Part shown: one piece after another, positions 55,801 to 64,000 of the stretch
How positions within the stretch are numbered: the first letter of the stretch is position 1
Layout: each line of letters starts with the position of its first letter
NCBI GenBank assembly: GCA_958295665.1
Contig: OY282558.1
Location: 45,818,389 to 45,882,388 of the forward strand
From: Tipula vernalis
Lineage: Eukaryota > Arthropoda > Insecta > Diptera > Tipulidae
Direction of reading: 5' to 3'
Length of the DNA: 64,000 bases
Made by a program: the position numbers and the translations under genes
Notes under the pieces: model-generated
Seen by the model: only the letters and a program-made list of their open reading frames with translations
The model's database searches: none
What the model was told of the DNA's origin: nothing

Positions 55801-56816
55801 TTCATTTTTTTATTTATTAATTTTACTTTTGTGCTTGTGTTCTAATTTAATTTGACTAAGAAGTAAAACTCCCATGTACGAGCGGAGCAGAAAGAAAAAT
55901 TCATACATACGTACATACATATTGCATACATATAATAAAATAAAATCAATTTAATATTTTATTTATTTTTATGTTTGAACTTTTTTTTCTCGAGCTTTTT
56001 GTTTTATTTTATTCTGTGTTGAGCATAAATTTTGAATTGTTTTTTTTTTTGTCGATGTGCGAGAGTTCATTGCAGACTATACTTGTACATAATATAGCCA
56101 AACTAAACTAATTCATTCATTGAAAGTTTGAATACACATTGATGTGTAGTAAATGAAAGCTTTAAACAAAAACCACTTTACGTTATTATATTTGCGGTTA
56201 CTAGTAAATAGTTCACCTAATAAAAAAATTGTTTGGTTATCTTATTTTCCCTAAATCCATGTTCAATTATTCTCATCTTCATAAATACAATAAAAAGTTC
56301 ATGACGTAACATTTAATTGAACTAAAAAAAAAAAATCGCGACATGTATGTACAAATAAAACAATGTTTGTCGTTTTTTTTTTTTTTTGATGTGTTGTAAC
56401 CTAAATTCAGGATTTGTCTTTTCCAAATAACTTTTTTTTTTACACTCACACAAATACACACACACAAAAAATAGAAAAAACCCACGAGAAATGAAAGAAA
56501 ATAAAATCTGACAAGACGATGAACAATGAAATTGAAAAGATTTGATTTTCTTTTAGTTTGGTTGGTTTTTTTTTATTTGTTCTTGTTGGTTTACAAGAAT
56601 ATCTAACTAAAAATACGAAAATACATTTTTGAAGAAAGCACAAATAAAAACTTTTATTGTTAGAATTTCATGTTGACGATGATGATGATGATGATTAGAG
56701 AAGTGAACATAATTCGTCATAAAAAAAAAAATCGGGCGACAATTTTGGTTTTGCTGTGCTGTGCATCTTGGCGACATAATTTACGGATAAGTCTATGCAT
56801 TGTATTTGATTCGCAG
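52831..56816. other. AT-rich non-coding stretch
   Basis: No supported gene. It contains poly(A)/poly(T) runs (55428-55449, 56366-56379), ACATACATA and TATATA repeats (55900-55935, 55688-55712), a short CGACGACGACGA run (55479-55491) and a TTCGTCTTCGTCTTCG run (55645-55675). A small inverted repeat around GATCGATTTCGG (53240-53345) is visible. Confidence 0.5.
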
Positions 56817-56870
56817 GTTGGTCCATATACCTCAACATCCCAATCGTACATTTACACAGTAAATCAATGA
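56817..56870 (+). CDS. Candidate microexon or last coding exon (host gene)
   Basis: A plausible 3' splice site (GTATTTGATTCGCAG, ending 56816) opens a 17-codon frame with normal, non-AT-driven codons, VGPYTSTSQSYIYTVNQ, ending in TGA at 56868-56870. An alternative donor ACA|GTAAAT at 56857/56858 would make a 41-nt internal microexon. The upstream pyrimidine tract is weak. I do not recognise the peptide. This is the only stretch that looks at all like a host exon. Confidence 0.2.
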   Translation, partial: VGPYTSTSQSYIYTVNQ

Positions 56871-58566
56871 ACAATCAAAATTTTTGTATATATTTGGGTT
56901 AGGGCTAGGGGTTCTTTTATTTGGATTTGAGGTGGTTCTCATCCCCTGAAAAGATCCAGTTCTTTTTTTTCTTTAACTTGTTATGGGTTTTATTCATTTT
57001 CATTTTATATTTATAGGTTAAATGAACCAAATAAAATGAAAAAAAAAAAAACATTTTTTCTCGTTTGGCTTTGATATTAATTGAACCATTAACAATTAAT
57101 CTTTAGAACAATAGTTCGATTAGTATGACATTTAAATTGTTATAAATATCATCGATTTATGAAAAATAAACAAAAATAGTTTTGTTTTTCATCCGGTCGG
57201 AAAATATTGGAATTTACGCCAAAATTTTTTGAAATGTCTCATTTTTTTGGTTAGAATTCTCCTACGAAATCTTGGTAATAAAATTGTCCGGCCTCCTGTG
57301 TTGCTCACTTTTGTTCTTAGTAATCTGAAAATCTTCGAATCGGTTCGGAGCTCCCCGGAAATAGCGGACCGAATTAACTCCTCAAATTTTTATATGGCGA
57401 AATTAATTCATTTCCAATACAAATTAAACCCGCTACATCTATTTTTTGTAAAATGAAATAATTTCTCGCGGATTTAATTTAATTTTTAAAAGTTAGTTCA
57501 TAATTAAAAAAGAATTAATTTCGCACCGAAAATGTCGTGAAATTAATTAATTATTGTTGGTTGTTTTTTATGCTTCTCAGCATAAATTGCGGAAAATTTC
57601 GATAAAATTCTCGAAATTTCGAGTCAACATTTAACAGCTATTTGCCTGAATTTGTCAACGATAACGATGCAGTTTCCAGTAAATGGCTGTTAAATCCGAA
57701 TCATCGGTCAGATCATTGCCGGCTGTATACATTTGTTCAATCTGTCCGCAACATTAGAGCAACGGTTTATATGAATACAGTTGCTTTCTTCAGTAGAAGT
57801 TGTCCTTCATGGGAGGTATCTAGAATGAATTTTAAAAGACAATAGAAGCTATAAATAGGTATTCTACTTCGATATCTTTGCACTTGATAACACAACAAAT
57901 TGAATTACAAATTTGTCTGAGTCAAAAACTCAAACTTGTTTGAATATTTTTGCTAGTTTGCTTTTTAATGCAATTTTCTTCTGTATAGTGATGGTGCGTT
58001 TTCCCGATGTCCCGATAACTGTTTATAATTTTTATTTAGTAAAATGGATTTGTCTATAAATGGAGTGGAATTTCAGATGACTCGGGTTGTCGAAATAGTT
58101 ACGAGTTTTTGAAATTATTCGATAAATTTTAGTTAAACGAGAATTTTACAGCCTATTCGAAATTTAGGAGATTGTTCGAAATTTTTCTGGGATTTTTGTG
58201 ACCTATCATAATTTTTCTGCAATTTTCATGGATTTGTTACAAAATTACTGATGATTTGATGCACTTTTCTCATTTTTCTCCCTCTTGTTATGCTTTAGTT
58301 CGAAACCGTCTCAATCCCAGTTTTGAATACAAAACAGATACAACGCTTCGGTTTCAGTTTAAAACGAAACCACCAAAACTGAGAAAAACAAAATTTTTGA
58401 TGGACCGAAAACCGAAACGAAACGAAATAAATAAAATATATTGAACCACAACCATAACTGGAACGATATTTTAATTCCACATTTTCAACCCAAGCCAAAA
58501 CCGGACTCGGATCAAAAAATAAAAGAATTTAATTTGTCTGTCTGTAATCAGTTGATTTTTCGGCAT
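56871..58566. other. AT-rich stretch, unassigned
   Basis: A 67-residue + strand frame at 57642-57845 and one of 75 residues at 57229-57456 have mixed composition but no motif I can name. Nothing else is supported. Confidence 0.4.
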
Positions 58567-58725
58567 TTTTTATAGACAAATATATTAGTTGTTCATGGCA
58601 ATCCCAATATTTTCGATTTGGTAAATCAGAAAAACACAGAGGCCAATCGCTCATAATATATCTACTGAAAAAAAGTAGAAATATCTTCCCCCTCCCCGTA
58701 ATTTTGGCTAAAGGCCCAATTACAG
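58567..58725. mobile_element. Inverted-repeat element, copy 2 (half)
   Basis: This block aligns with the reverse complement of about 27080-27241: TTTTTATAGACAAATATATT, then ATTTTCGATTTGGTAAATCA, AGAGGCCAATCGCTCATAAT and ATATATCTAC, then CCCCCTCCCCGTA. It is one half of the element at 26752-27274, without an evident mirrored partner. Confidence 0.65.
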
Positions 58726-59849
58726 TGCTGTCGAAATGAGTACAATCGGAGTATTTGTACTACTACGCCTAGTGCTTGCTCCTATACTCCGCTATTTCAT
58801 TTTGTACTCCCCTGTTCTAATTACTGTTATACTAATAATACTTTTACACATTTCGCAATAATTATAATATTCTGGGAGATAGCTGGGTTTTTTATGAATC
58901 ATTTTTTCTAAGCCAATTTATAATGGTTTCTGTCATTCTCCGACGCAAAAACCCATAACACTGATTTCTTGCAGTAATATGTCTGTCATTTTAGCAGCAA
59001 ATCATAATTCTAACATGTCAAATTTGGGAACTAAATTATTTCAACTTCATAAACCTTTTCTTTTTTCAAAATCTGAAGATTTGTTGGTAAAACTTACAAA
59101 ACGATAATTCTGAGCTTTTTAAAACTTAAAAAACATCAATGCACTAGGGACGTATGGATTTACAATGCTCTCGAATCTTTCCTTAAGCTGAGACTGGAAC
59201 CTCTATAAAAAAACTGTAAGAACATTTCTGCATTAATTTAACTTTTCCAACTAAAAATACGAGTATGTATGGAAATCCGGATTTATGTCGTGTGATATGA
59301 AAAATTTGGCATGAATATTATCAAATCCTTTGTTAACATTCGGATAAAATCCAGACTCCCATGCATCTTTCTTGTCTGGAAAGGTTAAATTGTCAGCAGA
59401 AATTGACAGCAGAAATTGCCTTTCAGTTTTATTTTGACATTCTCTTTCTCGCCTATGTAGGATCTAGGTAAGAATAGGGTGACAAGACGTCCTGGTTTCT
59501 CTGGGTTATCAAACGTGTTCTGGGTTTTCAAACTTCTGTGGGCATCTACCACATCAGCACATATCTTACATTATCCTGGTTTTTAAATAATATGCATTCA
59601 AATCCTTACATTTTTTAGCGACCAGCGCAAAATTTAGGAGGACCAGAAAAAAATTAATTTCAATAAAATTTAATTCGAACTCCAGCCCTTTCTTTAGAAC
59701 ATGATTTAATATGTTTAAGGTTAGGAACTACAATATTTATATAGAATTAGCCAAACACCTTCGAAATAAAATTTCACTAAAGTACATCGACAAATATGTG
59801 TGGGTGTGTGTGTATGTGTTCCATTCGGTGGTGGAGGCGTAAAAATTGT
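58726..59849. other. Unassigned
   Basis: No coding or repeat feature supported. A (TG)n run lies at 59797-59820. Confidence 0.4.
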
Positions 59850-60800
59850 CTGAGTTGGCTGTGTATAAAAAACCAAAATTGGCAAATCTAATTTTTGATA
59901 TTATGGTATTGATCAAAATACCATTAGTACGAGTAGTGTTTCAAAATACTTCTCCAAGTTGGGCGATGTTTTATTTTCAAAATTATGATCCCTATCCTAC
60001 GGCCGCACATTTTTTCAGTTCACGAAATAATAGGTTTTATAAAAGGAGCTTCTTATAGAATTTAGGAAATATTTCAGACAATATATTTCACTAAACTGGT
60101 AAATGTCATTTTTGATTTAAAGTTTCAACCCAAAAACTATCCTGAAATTGAGCGATGGTTTAATTAATAAATTCGACTCAAAAGATATGACTAAAGGAAT
60201 TTTCCAGGGCCGGAATTAATAAATTTTATATAAGGCAATACTTAAAGAATCGTCTTAACATCTCAAATCTCAGATATAAATTCTACTATAAAATCTATCC
60301 ACAAACGTCCCGCCTATTTCCATTTGAAGCTGGAGACGTAGTACACTGCCTGGATTAGTTGTCTATGTAAAAAAAAATTGGTGAAACAATGTTTCTGATA
60401 AATAGCATCAACCAAAATTTCATTAGTGGTCTTCCGTAATATTTCTCTAATTTGGCTAAATGAGGTGAGCCAAGAAATTTTCAGAGCGTGGATAATTTGG
60501 TTTTATATTAGGAACTACTGATAGAATCACTTAACTATGATAGAAAATTTCAATAGTAGTAATAAAGGCCTGGACTCGTTATGAAAGTAAAAACCAATTT
60601 TTCTTTGGAAAATGTAATTTCTTCAAATTTTTTTCTAAGGAGTATCTGTACTACTTGCAATATTTGTTGAATTCTGGCCATGTTTTATTTAAAAACTACA
60701 TCCATGCCCCAAATGGAGCTGCTTTGATTATGCACAAATTCTATTGAAATTTATTATCTGAATTAAGCAATATATTTGATGATCAATCAATTACTTGTAG
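59850..60800. repeat. Degenerate ~230-250-bp tandem repeat, about four units
   Basis: Units beginning TGTGTATAAAAAACCAAAAT (59858), about 60100, TGTCTATGTAAAAAAAAATT (60360) and TTATGAAAGTAAAAACCAAT (60577) share later text of the type ACCATTAGTACGAGTAGTGT, TTGGGCGATGTTTTATTT, AAAATTATGATCCCTATCCT and TTATAGAATTTAGGAAATAT. Divergence is high, so unit borders are approximate. Confidence 0.5.
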
Positions 60801-60953
60801 CACCTCCAAATTATGAATCAAGTTAGCAATTTTACTTTCTTTTACTCTAGTAAAATAAAGTATAGTAATCATGAAAATTTTGGACCTAGAGATTTTTAGA
60901 GATTTATTTGTTTTGAGGTCCCCTGAGTCCGAAAAAGTGGGTTTCGAAATGGT

Positions 60954-61192
60954 GTCTGTCTGTCAGTCTGTCAGTCTGTCAGTCTGTCAGTCTGTCAGTC
61001 TGTCAGTCTGTCAGTCTGTCAGTCTGTCAGTCTGTCAGTCTGTCAGTCTGTCAGTCTGTCAGTCTGTCAGTCTGTCAGTCTGTCAGTCTGTCAGTCTGTC
61101 AGTCTGTCAGTCTGTCAGTCTGTCAGTCTGTCAGTCTGTCAGTCTGTCAGTCTGTCAGTCTGTCAGTCTATCAGTCTGTCAGTCTGTCTGTG
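60954..61192. repeat. (AGTCTGTC)n 8-bp minisatellite
   Basis: About 29 units in 239 bp, with a single variant (AGTCTATC near 61168). Because 8 is not a multiple of 3, every frame cycles through a 24-bp pattern, which yields the artificial SVCQSVSL peptide. The paralogous tract at 62897-62953 has only a few units with interruptions. Confidence 0.95.
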
Positions 61193-61530
61193 TCTTCTCT
61201 ACAGCCCATATGGTTTAATCAATCGAACTGAAACTTCAGATTTAAGCTTTTTTGATAAATTGGGAGGTCCCAGTGAACTTTACTCCAAATCCAGGAAGTG
61301 GCCACTCCCTTGGTCCAGAAAATCTGTTTTGCAAATATCTTAAAAAGTATAAGGTTTGAAAAAATACTTTATCCAAAATGTTTCCAAAAATTAAAAACAA
61401 ATAAAAATAAAAAATTAAAAAAAAAAAATTTAAAAATTTAAAAATTAAAAAAAAAATTAAGAAAAAAATAAAATTTCTCAAAATTCTCTGTTCGTAAAAG
61501 AAAGTTGTGTGTTGGCAACACCTCAATTTT

Positions 61531-62776
61531 AACTAGGTAATTAAGGGACCTATTCCATGTGCTAGCGAAACCTTTGTCATCATTGTTGGCAATGGCCGAT
61601 ATTGGCCCTTGGGAGTTGAGTGCGAATTCCAAAAAATAATTTTGCAGAACTTTTACTAAACGAACGATTCGTATGGATTAGGGATTTTTAACTATAGGGA
61701 GTTAAGGGACCTATTCCATGTGCTAGCGAAACCTTTGTCATCATTGTTGAGTGCGATTTCCAAAAAATAATTTTGCACAACTTTTACTAAACGAACGATT
61801 CGTATGGATTAGGGGTTTCTAACTAGGTAATTAAGGGACCTAATTCATGTGCTGGCGAAACCTTTGTCATCATTGTTGGCAATGGCCGATATTGGCCCTT
61901 CAGAGTTGAGTGCGAATTCCAAAAATTAATTTTTGCAGAACTTTTACTAACCGAACGATCCGTATGGATTAGGGTTTTCTAACTAAGTATTTGAGGGACC
62001 TATTCTATGTGCTAGCGAAACCTTTGTCATCATTGTTGGCAATGGCCGATATTGGCCCTTGGGGATTGAGTGCGATTTCCAAAAAATAATTTTGCACAAC
62101 TTTTACTAAACAAATGATTCGTATGGATTAGGGTTTTCTAACTAGGTAATTGAGGGACCTATTCTATGTGCTAGCCAAACCTATGTCATCATTGTTGGCA
62201 ATGGCCGATATTGGCCCTTCGGAGTTGAGTGCGATTTCCAAAAAAAATAATTTTGCAGAACTTTTACTAACTGAACGATTCGTATGGAGTAGTAGTTTCT
62301 AACTAGGTATTTGAGGGATCTATTCTATGTGCTAGACAAACCTTTGTCATCAATGTTGGCAATGGCCGATATTGGCCCTTGAAGGTTGAGTGCGATTTCC
62401 AAAATATAATTTTGCAGAACTCTTACTAAACGAACGATTCGTATGGATTAGGGTTTTCTAACTAGGTAATTAAGGGACCTATTCTATGTGCTAGCCAAAC
62501 CTTTGTCATCATTGTTGGCAATGGCCGATATTGGCCCTTGGGAGTTGAGTGCGAATTCCAAAAAATAATTTTGCAGAACTTTTACTAAACGAACGATTCG
62601 TATGGATTAGGGATTTTTAACTAGGGAGTTAAGGGGCCTATTCCATGTGCTAGCCAAACCTTTGTCATCATTGTTGGCAATGGCCGATATTGGCCCTTGG
62701 GAGTTTAGTGCGAATTCCAAAAAATAATTTTGCAGAACATTTACTAAACGAACGTTCCGTATGGATTAGGGTTTTT
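61531..62776. repeat. Eight tandem ~159-bp units
   Basis: Units start with AACTAGGTAATTAAGGGACC at 61531, 61690, 61821, 61981, 62140, 62301, 62460 and 62619. All are 158-161 bp except the second, 131 bp, which lacks the 29-bp GGCAATGGCCGATATTGGCC segment. Each unit carries CTTTGTCATCATTGTTGGCA and AACGAACGATTCGTATGGAT. Units are highly similar, which fits recent amplification. Confidence 0.95.
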
Positions 62777-62780
62777 TATT

Positions 62781-63256
62781 TTCTTTTACTCTAGTAAAAT
62801 AATGTATAGTAATCATGAAAATTTTGGACTTTGAGATTTTTATAGATTTATTTGTTTTGAGGGCCCTTGAGTCCGATAAAGTGGGTTTCGAAATGGTGTC
62901 TGTCTGTCTGTCTGTCAGTCTGTCAAACTGTCAGTCTGTCAGTCTGTCTGTGTCCTCTCTACAGCCCATATGGTTTAATCAATCGAACTGAAACTTCAGA
63001 TTTAAGCTTTTTTGATAAATTGGGAGGTCCCAGTGAATTTTACTCCAAATCGGCTAACCGGAAGTGGCCACTCCCTTGGTCCAGAAAATTTTTTTTGCAA
63101 ATATCTTAACAAGTATAAGGTTTACAAAAAAGTACATAATACAACATGTTTCCAAAAATTTAAAACAAATAAAAAATTAAAATAAAAAATTAAAAAAATA
63201 AAATTTCTCAAAATTCTCTATTCGTAAAAGAAAGTCGTGTGTTGGCCACACCTGAA
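62781..63256. repeat. Block A', second copy of the flank
   Basis: Aligns with 60837-61530 apart from the contracted minisatellite. It adds CGGCTAACC before GGAAGTGGCCACTCCC, missing from A, and ends at GTGTTGGCCACACCTGAAAT where A runs into the 159-bp units. Confidence 0.85.
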
Positions 63257-63920
63257 ATTTTATTCAAATACATTCGCCTATTTCGAGATAATAATTGTAC
63301 TGTTTATTATAAGGCGATTTTTTTCAAAGGTCGTCCAGGTTCAGTCTTGAGTTGATCAACCTAGGTACCTACTATGGTATCGTCTGGCAATGACATTTCT
63401 TTAAATTGCCCCAAAATATCTTCCAATTCTTAAAAATTAGCTTTGTGAAAATGACGAACATGTTCGGATATTTGACATATTTGAATTGGCATATCTGTTG
63501 CTTTTGAAAATGAAAAGGGTTCCAAACTACAGCCTTAAGAAAAATTTTCCATTTGCCACGTAAAGTTTAGGTAAAAAAAGGTTAAAAATTTAAAAATTTT
63601 GCTTACATTTCCGCTGATCGGTACTCTTTTCTACGAGAAAAACTTTAAAATCTCAAAACGATAATCTAAAAATATCTGTGATTTCATGGGGAGTTGTGGC
63701 CACCTTAAAAAACTCTTTAGATCGAGCAACATACAGAGCTTCACGCTTCAATTCTAAAATAGATAAAGAGCTCTAAACCAATACGTAATTATTTATTTGT
63801 CTGTCTATACATAAATTTTGCTTAGAGTCCACCCCATACTTACACAACCTATTTTGAGCAGGAGCTCATTCATAGCGGATTGTGTAAGATGAAGTGGTTT
63901 AACATGCTAAAAATTAATAA
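63257..63920. other. Unassigned
   Basis: No supported feature in this AT-rich stretch. Confidence 0.4.
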
Positions 63921-64000
63921 ATCTGCAGCTTCACCATTCATGCAACTTCAGCTTCAGCTTCACTGCAGCTTCAGTTTCACTGCAGCTTCAGCTTCACCCA
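63921..64000. repeat. Minisatellite of GCAGCTTCAGCTTCAC-like units, cut by window end
   Basis: Units such as CTGCAGCTTCACC, CAACTTCAGCTTCAGCTTCA and CTGCAGCTTCAGTTTCACTG follow one another to the end of the window. The array probably continues beyond it. Confidence 0.8.

Larger units (their letters stand above)
60837..63256. mobile_element. Composite tandem-repeat element (DINE/Helentron-like candidate)
   Basis: The order is block A (60837-61530), eight ~159-bp units (61531-62776), block A' (62781-63256). A and A' are direct copies: TTCTTTTACTCTAGTAAAAT, ATGGTGTCTGTCTGTC, TACAGCCCATATGGTTTAAT and GGAAGTGGCCACTCCC occur in both. Each A block contains an (AGTCTGTC)n tract, long in A and short in A'. 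A GTCY-type microsatellite beside a block of ~150-bp central repeats is the plan known from fly DINE elements (non-autonomous Helentrons). I did not find the family's diagnostic ends, so the assignment is tentative. Confidence 0.5.

Noticed and set aside
60871..61218. A 115-residue open frame with repeating SVCQSVSL
   Set aside because: It is the translation of the (AGTCTGTC)n minisatellite; the same tract in the second copy is short, so there is no constraint on the peptide.
61531..62776. Regular repeats that could be mistaken for a CRISPR array
   Set aside because: Units are contiguous ~159-bp tandem copies without unique spacers, and the surroundings are eukaryotic.

Overview
This is a gene-poor, strongly AT-rich eukaryotic window made mostly of nested, broken transposable elements. 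The mix of BEL/Pao, Ty3/gypsy, jockey-type and RTE-type LINEs, hAT- and Tc1-like DNA transposons, a tRNA-derived SINE and many TATG/CATA microsatellites suggests an arthropod, most likely a higher fly (Diptera). That is inference, because no host protein-coding gene is recognisable. The best host signal is a zero-length-exon (recursive) splice site on the + strand at 28976/28977. It would mean the window lies inside a very long intron of a + strand gene. One weak candidate microexon or last exon lies at 56817.

Layout. 1-2322: AT-rich sequence. 2323-3105: LINE fragments, the second matching the 5' end of the LINE at 20115. 3571-6303: a large inverted-repeat DNA element with a transposase remnant in its centre, placed between a probable BEL LTR and the BEL pol of copy A (6503-9375). 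9420-13540: a minus-strand jockey-type LINE interrupted at 10085-10979 by a tandem-repeat element, then a gypsy fragment. 14260-15135: the same ~110-bp repeat family. 17618-17791: a SINE with a perfect 12-bp target duplication. 18630-19678: degenerate repeats and a Tc1-like remnant. 20115-23600: a + strand LINE with endonuclease and reverse transcriptase, internally deleted.

24060-25945: AGGTCA-rich repeats, gypsy remnants and an RTE-type LINE tail. 26752-32455: three inverted-repeat elements, one (27545-28811) with near-identical ~125-bp TIRs and a 6-bp target duplication. 33130-38370: an outer inverted-repeat element holding a hAT element (33446-37513) with exact 8-bp target duplications, which in turn holds BEL copy B. 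41329-42590: an inverted repeat around fragments of an uncharacterised zinc-binding protein. 42757-52830: a ~149-bp satellite that holds BEL copy C, itself split by a nearly full-length gypsy element (43150-49218) with both LTRs. 52831-59850: AT-rich, little to call. 59850-63256: tandem repeats, including an (AGTCTGTC)n minisatellite and eight ~159-bp units between two direct repeats, a plan reminiscent of DINE/Helentron elements.

No element looks fully intact. Stop codons and frameshifts are visible in almost every retroelement ORF, so most coding entries are pseudogenes. Boundaries were read by eye and may be off by tens of bases unless a target duplication is stated.
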